Of a DNA stretch of 22,438 nucleotides, positions 1-11,679 are shown in pieces. Position numbers and translations under genes: made by a program. Under the pieces are notes generated by a model that ran no database searches, was not told the origin of the DNA, and saw only the letters and a program-made list of their open reading frames with translations. Source of the DNA: Ginkgo biloba (taxonomy: Eukaryota > Streptophyta > Ginkgoopsida > Ginkgoales > Ginkgoaceae); NCBI GenBank assembly GCA_024626585.1, contig JANKJI010000007.1:153949477-153971914 (forward strand), given 5' to 3'. The number at the start of each line of letters is the position of its first letter. The stretch's first letter is position 1.

Positions 1-1042
1 CTTTCCTAAAAGAGAAGTCTACTAAAAAAGACTCTAAAGTGCAGCAAGTAAAGATAAAGCTACATCCAATGGGAGAGCAAATACCCTTGTAGATATTCTA
101 CCACTCACTAAAAATTGTTTGCAACAACAGGCCATTAACCAGCTATCTCTACCAGCACAAGAGGCCCTAAATAACAATTTGGTTTGGATGTATGCACACC
201 CTAAAATTCTGATCTGGGCCTGCAACTTTCAGTAACCTTCTTCTTAGTTATTGTATGGTTGTCAAGCACACAGCAGTTATAGAATCTCAGGTGATATGCA
301 GCAAGGCACATTCACACATTTTCAAACCCTTTCATGATAATTATAATACCAATTTACTAGTTTTGTACGATAAAGTTGAACTACAGAAGCCCTACTACAA
401 GAGAAACATAAACGTATCTCCCAGACACCTAGCAAGATTAGAAACAAGCCCAAAGTATTTCCAAGTCCCAGTCTCAACCTGCAAATGACAAATACAGATG
501 CAACGCCAACCACATTGCATAAAAACTCTATGACATGCAAGAACATTTTCCCAAGAATAAGAACTCCAGCTTCCTTTCAATGAAGTTTAGTAAGATAATT
601 TCGAGAATAATCAAATCAATAAAATCTAATGAAAGTGAATAACATATCAGAACATGCAAATCAATATATTGTAATAAAAGACAAAATCACATCCAAAAAC
701 ACAATTAAAGGATCTGGTTTGACTAATTCCAAGGTGCATCATCATCCAATGAATAATATCACTTTTGCCAATGGCTTCAATCCAAACAAAAAGTATCTAT
801 ATAATTTAAGCCAAGATCCTCATATTATTGTGAAGTGAATCTCCCGCATGAGCAAATTATCAAAGTTTTTGCGAAGTGTGCTCTTGCACAGTACAGAGTA
901 TGTTCAAAATTTTTCAGACCTTGGTTAACAGTTGATGTTTTCTTTCTGTCTAATGACAGTAATTTGAAAAGAATAAAGATAATAGACGTTTTCTGCCAAG
1001 AATCAAAACAGCCTAACCTTCTATTCTAGACAAGGGATTATC
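1..1042. other. VDAC downstream flank / probable 3' UTR
   Basis: No convincing coding sequence is seen on either strand. The open frames here are short, have no recognisable motifs and overlap each other on both strands. The part next to position 1042 should include the 3' UTR of the minus-strand porin gene. I could not find a clear AATAAA-type signal on the minus strand close to the stop codon, so the transcript end is undefined. Confidence 0.5.
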
Positions 1043-2412
1043 TCATGGCTTCAATGCCAATGCCAAACCAATCTTAGGAGCCCTATCAAGAGCCTTTGTG
1101 TCAAACTCTCCAGAAATAGTTATCAGGGATTTAGGCCTCCACTCATGCTGGAGAAGTGCGCCAAGCTTCCCATGGTTGTTAAGTCGTGCTTTCATGGTGG
1201 TAAGGGGATCAAGGGCATGAGCGCTACCCACAGTAAAAGTATTTTCATTCGCTGAAAACCTGCGTGAAATCTCAGCAGCAACACAAGTCTTTTTGACAGG
1301 ATCCACTGTATGAATATATGAAGCTTTCAGGGTGTCTCCCTTATCAGCCCTAATAAAATGCCAAACCATGAAATATGTAATCAGCTTTATCCTTGCCAAA
1401 CTACTACACAGAAACCTAAATGAACATATACTTACTATTCAAAATAAAAATGATATAAGAGGAGCTCAATTGGATAAATCCAGATACATACATGGCGATA
1501 GCAGCACTGAACTCGGGCTTTGTAATGCCTATGCCTGCATTGTACTTTGTGAATAACCCTGATGCAGTATCAAAGCCTACTTCCCCGCCAACTGACAATA
1601 CGTCACTTCCAATTGCCCCAGAAAAGTCGACTATAGGCTTGGGAGTCAAACCAATGCTTGAGCTGAAGCCTGCATGTTCATGCAAGTATTGCAAGTCCAA
1701 CTGGAAAAGGAAAAAACAGTAGAGTACGGAAAATAAATAGATGTAATTAATATCAGAATCAGATTACACATGTTTAGCATGATATTCAGAATAATACAGA
1801 GAAATCAACACGAAAAAAATTGAGAAAACTAAATGCCGATAAGAAAAAGTTGCCATAGCATGTGCTTAGATGTTGTAGGGCTTCAATTATAAGACCAACA
1901 AGCATCCTAAAAATGCCCTAAATATCCCAAAATGTTGAAAAAACAAGACATGGGAAATGTATCATCAGACTTATTCAGATGAATCGCATACCTTGCCAGA
2001 CTTCTCATCTGGTACCTTGAAGCTGATAATGGTCTTTGCACATGGTATAATTTCATCAATTGTAATTATCGTCGAAATCTGTTACAGAAAACATAAACTC
2101 AGATGCAACTGTGTCAGAAGATGCTCTAGCTAATCTAAGCAGACAGGAAGGGACAGAAAATTGTAATCGTGCACATGGCTGCAGCTACTAATTTATACTA
2201 ATTAAACTAATTGACAATGTCAAATTACAAATAAAATAAATATTGAAATACGGACTAATATCAGTCTTCCTAGTTATATGAAGTTAAATGATGCTGCATA
2301 CATTAGAAAATGTGTCCACTTTCACATCAAAAGTAGAATTCTGATACTTGTACTGGGTGTTAATATCACCACAGAAAATCCCCCCTTTGTTCACGCCAGT
2401 TGATGTAAATCC
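1043..2412 (-). CDS. VDAC: Voltage-dependent anion channel (mitochondrial outer-membrane porin), 3' four exons
   Basis: VDAC is the beta-barrel pore of the mitochondrial outer membrane that passes metabolites and ATP/ADP. Four minus-strand exons join in frame: 2302-2412, 1992-2078, 1492-1700 and 1043-1349 (stop TGA at 1043-1045). Introns start GTATGC, GTATGC and GTATGT and end in AG; the upstream acceptor AG lies at 2413-2414. The phases fit (37 codons, 29 codons, 69 codons plus 2 bases, then 1 base plus 102 codons including the stop). Together they encode about 237 residues, against about 275 for plant VDACs, so only the N-terminal helix and first strand are missing. Family hallmarks visible are [60 protein letters not shown] and the C-terminal GLALALKP. 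There is no frameshift or internal stop, so this looks functional. The 5' exons were not found up to about 4 kb; they may lie beyond a large intron or be lost. Confidence 0.93.
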
Positions 2413-4085
2413 CTGTCCAATTATGTAAAGAAGAATCAGTTGGTCAGGCCAAAAATCAAGAGATTATTGCAAACAGGATTAACAAAAGATAAGAGCTGGT
2501 CCTAACAAACTGAAATAGAAATGATGATTTATTCACTGTCTGTTCCAGGCATTATTGCATAATCTTGAATCATAACCATGTTCTACCATAATATTATACA
2601 AGAAAGGAGTGGTTGGTATGCATTTCACTCTTGAGCAATAGTATCTCTATCCTTTGATGCTTCTCTTAAAATCTCTTTTCAATTTTAATGAAGAAACTCT
2701 GATGTTTTCCAAGCTTTCTTCAGACAACAACAATATGAAAATCTAAACTTGTTTATAAGCTGACCTCCAAGAGGCTTCCATCTCTCTCCTCACTCCTGCC
2801 CTTTGACATACATCTCTCCTGGCCTCATAGCCCATGCCCCACTCTTTCAAGGTTTATGGAAAGGAAGCATGGCCTCAATTTCACCAGATGTAGGATATGT
2901 TGGAATTGCAAAATGAGATAAGTAAAGGACCCCATCATGACAAGTTCTAACTAGTCATGACATCTTCATGAAAGCTTATGATTTTGATGAAGCTACTGTC
3001 CATCGCTATCCTCACTCCTGACCTCTCACCTGCACCTGTCTTGGCCTCATAGCCCATGCTGCTCCTTTCAAATTATGGGAAGGAAGCATGGCCTCAATTT
3101 CACAAGATGTAAGAGATGTTGGAATTGCAAAACAATATTCAACATAAAGGGACCACCATGACAAGTTCTGACTAGTTAATTTCATAATCTCCTTTCACAT
3201 ATTAATGAAAGCTTATAATTTTTTAAGAACTAGTGAAGAAAACTTGGGTTAATCTAAGACAAGGATGTCTCTTTTAAAGACTTAAATGACTGCCTGATTT
3301 TGAACTCTTGCAATGATTATTATTTTACCTCACATGTCATGCAGTTTGCTGCTCAATGTGGACATGAGTTTGGAACATTTGTCAATGTTGTGGAAGCAAT
3401 TGTTCTTCGTCACTTTGGACAGCCTCGGAAGATTTGATGATTTAAGAGGAGTTTTCTTCAAAGGATGGATTTATGAGGCAACGGAGATATTCAGTGGATG
3501 GGAGATTATAGCCAAAGTTAGGATTCATACGGTGAACCATAGTAATTGGATTTAGTTGTAATAATCTAGGCATAAATTAAATTCATCTAAAAAATACGGT
3601 ACAAAATCATAGGTGTGTTAGTTCTACACTTATTCTTTGGGATTAATTTGAGAACCTTGTCCAGTTTGAAAATACCCTTTAAAGTGCTTATAAGGGACCT
3701 CATCCTTCACCAACCTAATATTTTGGAGGAAATCCATGCCTTATGACTTTCCTTGGGTGATTTCAAGGTTGATGAGATTATATCGAGTAGGTTTGAGGCT
3801 GCATATTATGGGAGATCACCTAGTAATGATTAGTTGTTAAAAATTAAAAAGGTGAATTAGTAAATACTATAGGACTTTCACCTGCTCATAAATTTTAAGG
3901 GGAATATTAAATAAAGAACCTAAGAGTTAATATTTATTTTTATATGATAATTTTTTATACATAAAATAAAAGAAAAAAAAATGTTAGAAACCTTTTTCTC
4001 TTCTAAGAATTTGGACAAAACCTTTGCCTTTCTTTGGATTTGGTTTTTCTTCATGTTTTTTATTTATTTTATTTTATATTTCATC
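2413..4085. other. VDAC upstream intron or 5' region, no coding seen
   Basis: This stretch is upstream of the first visible VDAC exon in the gene's orientation. It begins with a good minus-strand splice acceptor next to 2412. I looked for the missing N-terminal exons, which in plants encode an MVKGPGLY-like start, and did not find them. It contains the tandem duplication at 2778-3222. An open frame at 3313-3555 on the plus strand has no recognisable motif. The sequence becomes more AT-rich towards 4 kb, where transposon debris starts. Confidence 0.5.
2778..3222. repeat. Two-copy imperfect tandem duplication, ~220 bp units
   Basis: Unit 1 (about 2778-2999) and unit 2 (about 3000-3222) match along their whole length. 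Shared landmarks in the same order are CCATC...TCCTCACTCCTG, GGCCTCATAGCCCATGC, GGAAGCATGGCCTCAATTTCAC, GATGTTGGAATTGCAAAA, CATGACAAGTTCT.ACTAGT and ATGAAAGCTTAT.ATTTT. They differ by scattered substitutions and short indels, so the duplication is not recent. It lies in the intron or upstream part of the VDAC gene. No terminal inverted repeats or coding capacity were seen. Confidence 0.85.
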
Positions 4086-6560
4086 ATGGATTCCACACCT
4101 AAAACTTATTCTATAGTTCAAATATGATCTCAAAGGTTAAGGGGATAGCAACATGAATATAGAAATGTTCCACTTGGTGGGAGTCAAGTTAATAAGGGTC
4201 TTTTAAATATTTTTTAGTGGTGTCAAAAATTCTTCCATAGTATCGGATACTAGAGTGGATTCCAATCCATTTTATGTTTAATCATCGATGACTATAGGCC
4301 CTTATGTGGAATCCCATGATAATGTTGGGATATGTACACCTCAATGCAATTTTTACATGTTTAGCTTCAAAAATAGTATGTCTCACCATATTTCTAAGGT
4401 GATGGGATATTATAATTCTTTGAGTGGCCCAATAAATAATAATCCTAGAGTATCAATTACATATATATCATAATCATATATTAATTTTCATGCTATTATT
4501 TCTTCTTGCATGTCAAGTTCGTCTACTAGGACATCCACATCATATTATGTTTTGACCCTAGGTATGAATCAATTATTTATGGTTGGTTCTGAACCTCTTA
4601 CCATTGCTAGTATATCCATTTAATCCCTATGCAGTTATCAACAATTTATTTGTCCTTTGGATCATATGATATTTCCATTTAACCCTTGTATGGATAATCC
4701 CTTATAATCTTTCATAGGTAAGAATTTACATATTCCCTTTTCTATGCCTTTGAACCATTTATATATGGGACAAGTACCTTTTTATCAACCTTCATATGTG
4801 TTGAAAATTTCTTAAATACCTTATGTTCCTTATGCACCTTATCATGAGAGATATCCATTTATGCAGAACAAAATCCACATTGTATGAATTCCACATATAT
4901 ATTCAATCCTAGGACTAGTGTTGGTCAATATTCTACTCCACCATAGTCACATGTTTCTAGTGTGGCTTATAATCCTAGTAGAAGTGTAGTTTAGACTATT
5001 ACAAGTTGTAAAAAATATTATACTAACTACAAAAAAGATATTTTGACCTCCTCTCTCATTTTTGTTATGTTCATTATACCACTCTTAGAGTTTCCTAAAT
5101 ATGATGGGTCAATAGGTTCTAATCTTTCTTCCCATGCTGATTCATTTTCTCTTTCTTATGCAAATTGTTTTCATCAAGATGAAGTATTTTTTGAGGATTT
5201 TCCCTAGGTCCTTAGTGGGTGAGGCCCTCAAGTGGTTATATAGACTACTTGAAGAGTTTATAAGAACCTTAAAACAACTAGTATATTTGTTTGTCAAATA
5301 TTATGATGTGGCCAAACCATTTAAAACTAATCTCAAATATTTATTTTACTTATAGCAAATCTCAAATGAATTAAATTTTGATTTTGTAAGGATATTTAAG
5401 ATTTTGGTACATGCTTGTAAGAGTTCCTTTATAGGGTGAAAATCATATGATTTATTTATGAACTCCTTGTAAGCTCAAGTTCATTTGGAGGTTCTTAAGG
5501 CTAGGTTCACATCTTATTAGGATGCTATGGAAAAATGCCTCACTTATAAGGAATTTAAAATTTTATCTAGAATTAAGACATCTAAGCCTAAAGGATGATC
5601 TTCTTCTAGGTAAAATAATGTTGTAAATAATCATATTATAGACTCCATAGATAGATTTATGAATCCCATTACCTCTTATATCAATAATATAGATAGGATG
5701 ATTCTTATTTTAACAAGAATTCCTATTCTAATAATAATAATGAAGGAGATAAAGATAAGGAGAATAAAATGATACGCTTGACTCAGAAAGAGTCTAACTC
5801 ACTAAAGAAAAAATATCCAATATTATGGTGTGATTATCACAATTTCCCTAATCATGATAAGTAACACTACTTTATTTATCAATTCCTTTGAGCATAGTGG
5901 CAAGCCCATGATCAATTAGAAGGGAATCCAAATTATAACCTTCATATTTTTTAGGACCCTTTCCCCAAATAAAATAATAAATCTACGGTAAGAAGAAGAA
6001 AAATAATAAAATGTATGTTGGTATTCACAATAATAAAAAATATCCTAAGAAGAAGAGATCCAAGTCTATAAATTCTTCATCTACTACTTCTATAGAAGAG
6101 GAATAATCACCCAAATATTCTTCTCAAATGATATATTTAATATAGACCACAGATGGATTGAAGTTTGAATAGACCTAAGAACCTAGGACATCTTATTATA
6201 AAATACTTTATGATAAGGGAAAATCCAAAGTCTTCAATTTTGTTGAGACTATTGATAAGGAACTTTTTGATATCCTAGTTACTACCTATTTATAGGCTAG
6301 ATAAGAAGCTTTATAAATGTTTGGCCAATCAATACCCACAATTCCTCCTCCCTTAGAGAAGGTTTTCCATTCTTGGGAAGTTCAAATAAACTTTTGTAGA
6401 CTACTCCCTCATATTATGAGGAGAAACCTTACCCCATAATTAACAAACTATTTTCTATATCATTAGGAATGTTGTTGATATATTTACTTCTATCTTATCC
6501 TAAGTAAAGATTGATTTTATTATTTTCTCTTTCATCTAGATTCCTTTTAAGTAAGGACAT
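4086..6560 (+). pseudogene. gag: gag pseudogene of plus-strand Ty3/gypsy element
   Basis: Gag forms the retrotransposon particle. A probable start ATG at 4086 opens MDSTPKTYSIVQI, then NVPLGGSQVNKG after two stops. The segment 4600-4960 reads as a proline/tyrosine/methionine-rich linker (for example YVPYAPYHERYPF), as in plant gypsy Gag N-terminal halves. The Retrotrans_gag core is clearest at 5175-5460, with FPRSLVGEALKWLYRL, EEFIRTLKQLVYLFVKYYD, PFKTNLKYLFYL and FKILVHACKS. A later stretch reads LTYKEFKILSRI (about 5540-5580), and a WCDYHNFPNHDK segment near 5826 looks like the knuckle/CDYH region seen in this clade. At least one frameshift falls near 5180-5200, and there are numerous stops, several readable as CAG/CGA-to-TAG/TGA changes. 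Not functional. Confidence 0.75.
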
Positions 6561-7297
6561 TTATTTTCAATCCCACTCTCTTAACTCCTAAAGAGTACCG
6601 ATTCACCAATTTGGCTAGGCCATTTTATATCCAAGTAGGAAGTGGAGAATACCAGGTCTAATGTATTATTGTGGACTCAGGTTCCTCAGTTAATGTTATT
6701 CCTAAGTTAATATATTACTATCTAGATGTTTTAATTTATAACACACTATTTAGTCCTATTAAGGTTTTGATAATACTCATAAAACACCTCTTGATCAAGT
6801 TCTTATCACTGGTAAAAATGATTATATGTATTAAGGTAGAAATGTTGATTTAAAATATTGACTACAATATATTATGAGGATGACCTTGGATATATGGGAA
6901 GGATGACATTATGTATGAATTTTTGGGGATATTTAGTTCTTTCACTAAGGAGAAATCTAAAAAGTCTAAAGGATTAATAATTATTCAACTAGTCAGCCAT
7001 TATCAGCTACTACTATTCCTTTGGTCGAGTATGCTCATGACTATATTCATGATGATGATGTTCCCCTCACCAATAATTTTATATCACTTATTTTGGAATA
7101 TTATTTATTTTAGGATAATATTAATGTGGGTTTCTTTCCATATTTCTTGTGGGATGGTTCTCTCACTTAGAAATTTCCTTTTTAATTTGTCCCCACGATT
7201 GATATTGTTAATGGAGGTACAAATAATATTGGAAGTGATGAGGAATTTTCTTATCTATTTGGTTCAGACCCATGGTCTCCCCCCGAATAATTATTAA
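6561..7297 (+). pseudogene. Retroviral-type aspartic protease remnant plus linker
   Basis: The segment reads YRFTNLARPFYIQVGSGEYQ and then IIVDSGSSVNVIPKLIYYYL (about 6595-6730). This contains the Asp-Ser-Gly active-site triplet of a retropepsin-type aspartic protease, intact here, which would cut the Gag-Pol polyprotein. The flap and C-terminal portion (6740-6900) is frameshifted. A linker with PLVEYAHDYIHDDDVPLTNN and later GSDEEFSYLFGSDPWSPPE runs from about 7015 to 7290 in another frame, with several stops. After that coding signal ends, so reverse transcriptase is missing or lost. The longest open frame here (6911-7297) is not the frame that looks like protein. Confidence 0.72.
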
Positions 7298-8603
7298 TTC
7301 TCTCTCTTTAGTGAGTTTTGTGTAAATATGTTAACATTTAATTTTAAAAACACAGAAATATATTATGAAAATTTAAAATTTCATGCATATAGTTGTATTT
7401 TAAATGTGTATAGAGACTACCATATATATTGTGTCTTTTACATGATGGTTTGCATGGAAGACCATAGATTCAAATTCAATCATATAGTATAGTGTATTTT
7501 TTACATCCCATTTCTATCCATGTTGTGTAAAAATATGAGTCTCTTGTAAGCCCAACCCCTTTTGTATGCATGTATAACAAGATATGTTTGTTGTTATTAT
7601 TTTTCTTGTTAAAAAGTGGTTGGAACCTTTTCTGCCTATTTTCATTAGTACTTTGTCCTATATATGAAAATATTATTAGATTATTTTCTACTAAATTCTA
7701 TGGGTAGGGCTTTCTAATCTTATCTCTTAGCATTGGTGCTTTGTCCAATATTTTGGTTGTGAGTGGATTAAGATATATTTCCTTTCTTCCAAGGTCATAA
7801 GAGGTGAATGAAAATCAGGTGACATTTTTTCCTCTAATATATGTTTATATTTATTTCATTTCACCCCTTTTTTATTTTTATAGGAGGACATATATTTTTT
7901 ATAAAAGGTTTTTTATCCCTTTTTTCTTGCAAATTTTAATTATTAAACCTGATTATTTTATTTTTCATCATAATACTATAATAATGCTAGTGTTTTATTT
8001 ACATTTATAGATATGGTGTTATTTGGCACTTAATCTTTGTGAAGAAATATTATGTTAGGATTATTCAAAGATAATAAAGCCAAAGAATCAATAATTTTTC
8101 ATTATATTTATCTTTTTACATTACCTCAATTATTGGACTATTCTATAGTAAATTTTTAATCACACATATTGTTATTCTTTAGCCTTTTCCTAAAATAGTC
8201 TTGTTTTTCATTAGGATTTTAGACTAAGAAAATTTTAGATTATCCTTAGTAATAACTCTAATGTATTGTTATTATTGTAATACCTTTAATTTTGTATGGT
8301 TATCCCTTTTGCATAGTCCTAAATATGCATCAATGATTCTTTTAACTATTAGGATTTAGCTATTTGAACAATATTAAGTTTGTAAATGAACTGAACATTG
8401 ATCCCAAACATGGATTCCAAAATATTAGTATAATATAAAATCTCCTTTCTAATAAAATATGAAAAATATTTACTAACCCTATTGTACCCTAAAGGGAAAG
8501 GCACCCATCAATATAACTCTTGACGTCTTGGTATAGACAAAATGGAGGGGAGGTGAACCTTAAAAAAATATATCTATGAATAATAAAGGAAGTGAATGCA
8601 AGG
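7298..8603. other. AT-rich non-coding stretch after the plus-strand element
   Basis: No coding sequence could be supported. Part of it may be the 3' end or LTR of the plus-strand element, but no LTR partner was found upstream. A TTGGTGCTTTG motif at about 7735, preceded by TTAGCA, resembles an LTR end plus primer-binding site but is too short to rely on. A ~62 bp piece at 7905-7967 matches 12650-12712. Confidence 0.4.
7905..7967. repeat. ~62 bp direct repeat, copy a (partner at 12650-12712)
   Basis: The two copies read ATCCCTTTTTTCTTGCAAAT and ATCCCTTTTTCCTTACAAAT at their cores and continue in register through TTTTAATTATT.AACC..ATTATTTTATT, with few mismatches. The partner lies inside the minus-strand reverse transcriptase remnant just past its YLDD position. 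I could not extend RT homology around this copy on the minus strand. Confidence 0.6.
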
Positions 8604-8795
8604 TAATGGATGCCTATCCTTTATCAAAATATTATGTAAAAAAAAATAATTAAAAGATAATGAATTCCAAATCTCTCTTGAAATATCAATATAGAGAGAA
8701 AGATTATTTTGGCAAGTTAATGAATGCCACCTCTTTCTTCAAAATTATATTAGAAAAAAGAACTAGAAAGTGATACAAATCTCTAAATATTGATC
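8604..8795. repeat. Degenerate tandem repeat, ~54-60 bp period, 3-4 units
   Basis: Units begin at about 8604, 8658, 8718 and (partial) 8771. Each opens TAATGAATGCCA-like (TAATGGATGCC, TAATGAATTCC, TAATGAATGCC, TGATACAAAT), continues with a CTCTTTCTTCAAAAT-like segment and ends in an A-rich AGAAAAAAAGA-like segment. Divergence between units is substantial. There is no associated coding sequence. Confidence 0.6.
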
Positions 8796-11511
8796 TTTTT
8801 ATGAATACTTAGATTAGCCTTAATATATTTTAGTTCACCTTGATATAAACCTCAAATTTTAGATATCCTTTTATTAATAACTAATGGATTTTATAAGGTG
8901 CATTGCATTTCCATTTATATTCAATATCTATTGATGGTGGGAGTAGAAATAACTGAGAACCATTTGTTTCTACTTGGATAGTCTTAAACCACCTTGGAGA
9001 GATTAATTTTAGTGATAAATTTTATATTCTTATTTCCATCAATAATAAAGATGAATATAGCATATTATTTGGATTTGTTTCAAATGAATTGTAGTTATAT
9101 ATTAACCATTTAGTCATATTCACTAATTTGTCATTACTCGCTAATTAGCTATAGCAAGTTTAGACCATTTTTAATATTGAACCCCACCTCTATGGAACAA
9201 TAAATCAATCATTAATGGAAAATTATTAGGATATAAAACATATTTGACATAGCCAAAATTTTTAAGAATAGAACTTGGTCAACCTAATCCTCCAGTAATT
9301 CTAATGAAGTTATTGAAGGCTTAAGGTATGATGAGATTTGATAATCCTCTCTTCTATATTTATAAATTTATTTAGATTAGGAATCCTAATTTATGAGATC
9401 CTATAAAATCATAAAATCTCCTCTTATATTGAGATATTATTAATAGGGGGGAAAAATATAATTAGGATTTTGGGGATTAGTGTATATTTTTATACCAAGA
9501 GATCACATCTGGCTCCTATATGATATAATTTATAGTTTTATAAATAGTGTCTAATGGAACACACCCCCATAAGTTTAAAAATTTTCTCTTTATTACTAAA
9601 AATAAGCTAACTCCTTATTTATAGGTCTTCAAGATCTCAACATATTATTGCCATCAACTCCAAAAGTTTATAAATGCTCATATTTTTTGGTTAATTTGCT
9701 CAATTTTCTAAAAAGAAGATTATCATGGAAACGCACACCTTTTTCTTAATACCATATCATTACATGCCTTTAATTAATTAACTTACATGGTACCATATAA
9801 GTTTGACACACTTACACAATAAACTACTGATATGCGCCCATTGACACGGTATGATTTTCCATTTCCTAACAATGTAATTTTTACAAAACAAATTGCCATT
9901 TCTTTGTGATAAAGTAATATCCTAATACATTTTAGACATGATATGCATGTAGCCACCTATAATTCAAAGGGAAATATATTATAACTCCCTATGTTACTAT
10001 AATCTTCTATTTCTCTAATATTTTCTATAAATTAATTGAATTGAAAGTTTGAGAGAGATTTTAGAATTGTATTGTTATGATGCTCAAATTCCTGGTGAGT
10101 TATTGTGAATCTAAAGTATTGTTATTTTGTTCAATTTTCCATTATCTTGTAGGATCTTTTAAGGATTAGAAACCTTGCCTATATTGAATGAGATATTAAT
10201 GGGTGGCCTTTAGTTTTATTATGCTATTATTCGTTGAATTTTCTTAATCCATCCCTTTGGAGTTCTTGAGCATGCCATTATCTTTTTCATACTTTGGAGT
10301 AACTTGGATTAAAGGTGGAAAATTATAAATATTGAATTATTTCTCGGTGGGAGTCAATTTCACATTTTTCAACAAGATTTTGATTCTAGGTGCATGAATT
10401 TTGATTTCTCATTATAGTTTAATAGTTGTGTGAATTTCATTTGATATTTAGAAAAAAGGAAAGAAAAAGTAAAAGAGTATTGATTTTACTTAGTTGTATG
10501 CTTGTTTTAACATTTTTTCAATATTTATTTTTATGACCTTTTGTTGGACATTCTCTTGGAAAGAAATCTTAGAATTCCCTTTTTTTTATTTGTTTGAATT
10601 TCCAAAATTAGCGTTAAGTCAATTCTAAAATTTTAGAATGTTAGTATATTTAAGGGGAAGATTTACTCATTTTTTGGTAGAATATTCCAAAATATTTGTT
10701 TTTCCCTTTAATTATACTAAGGGAACTATTATTTAATCCTTAGGCTTTGACTTTATAAGTTGACTAGGAAATAAAAAATTCTTTAAGAAATAGTTTCTAT
10801 AATAATATCTAACAAAAAGAGTTCCAAGGTTTAATTTTTATAAATGGTTCAATTTCACATCCTATGAATGAAACAATATTATTCTTAGATTATTTATGTT
10901 CCATTAAGTAGGAGGTATATATATTTTCATTCTGTGGGTTCTAAGCTTGTTTAATATCATATGACCATGAGGAATCTAGAAATGGGGTTTTATCTCACTA
11001 GATCCTCTTTATTTTATTATCCATTAACTAATTGTGGGAAATATTTTTACATTGTTATGTTACTATTTTATTCACTCATAATAATATAATTCTTATTATT
11101 TTTTAGGTTAACATAGGTTTCTTATGCATGAATGGAATGTTCTCATTTTAGAACCTATTTATAATTAGCTAAGGATTTTCATTTATAAGAGTATTATTAC
11201 ATATGTTTTGACACCATTTATATTTTGAAATTTTGTCATTATAACCTTAGTCGTGCATCTATTATGAATTTTGTATTTGTATACTTTAATTAATATACAC
11301 TCTTGTCTTTGTCCAATTTATCTTTGTGAATCTTATTCGCATGGAGTATAAATATTTGAGGGTGTATAGAATATATTTTAGGACTTTGTATAGGTGATTT
11401 GGTATCTTTATAATTTTGTTTTGTTATGTTATGAATTTTCATTGAAAGGCACATTATTTTATCATCTTTCTATTTATTTTTAGGCTCCATAGGGTCATAC
11501 CATCTTTATGT
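8796..11511. other. Long AT-rich region, no supported gene
   Basis: I read both strands and found no stretch with recognisable transposase, gag, pol, integrase or host-gene motifs, and no long repeat partner within the window. Runs of T on the plus strand are common. It is probably old, decayed transposon or intergenic DNA; that is an inference. Confidence 0.4.
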
Positions 11512-11640
11512 GCCACACAAACATGGCACAGTCATCCATATCACCTTATTCTACTACAAAATATGGTAAAGTTATCCATACCACATTTATGCATTGTAAA
11601 AATATGGTATCATATTCAAAAAGTCTACGCACACATGATA
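11512..11640. repeat. Degenerate ~40 bp tandem repeat, about 3 units
   Basis: Successive units share an ACAAA.ATGG.A.AGT.ATCCATA.CAC core: one at about 11517-11550, the next at about 11556-11585, and a weaker third (GTAAAAATATGGTATCATATTC) from about 11598. The first two agree at roughly four of five positions by eye. Function unknown; it sits just downstream, in minus-strand terms, of the gag fragment ending near 11680. Confidence 0.5.
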
Positions 11641-11679
11641 TCACCTTATAAAGTAATGTATAAACATAATATCTTAGAA

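Larger units (their letters stand above)
4086..7297 (+). mobile_element. Decayed Ty3/gypsy retrotransposon remnant, gag-protease only
   Basis: Plus-strand retrotransposon coding remains run from a probable gag start at 4086 to a protease and linker region ending near 7297. Signals in order are a gag N-terminus rich in Pro/Tyr/Met, a Retrotrans_gag-like core near 5175-5460, a CDYH-type knuckle-like motif near 5824-5870, and a protease-like DSGSSVNV motif at about 6671. No reverse transcriptase, RNase H or integrase motifs follow on this strand. I could not place its LTRs or a primer-binding site with confidence. Many stops and several frameshifts make it inactive. It is a different lineage from the minus-strand element at 12.6-15.3 kb, whose protease region is unlike this one. 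Confidence 0.8.

Noticed and set aside
1332-1722. Plus-strand open frames over the VDAC exons
   Set aside because: They are antisense shadows of the minus-strand porin exons and cross the splice sites.
3313-3555. 80-codon plus-strand open frame upstream of VDAC
   Set aside because: No recognisable motif, no supporting neighbour, and the length is not unusual for chance. It also does not encode the missing VDAC N-terminus, which would be on the minus strand.
6911-7297. 128-codon plus-strand open frame
   Set aside because: Although the longest in the window, its composition is hydrophobic and non-specific. A neighbouring frame of the same stretch gives the retrotransposon linker.
7725-7750. 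LTR end plus primer-binding site (TTAGCA then TTGGTGCTTTG)
   Set aside because: Attractive spacing, but the match is short, no upstream LTR partner was found, and no gag follows it.
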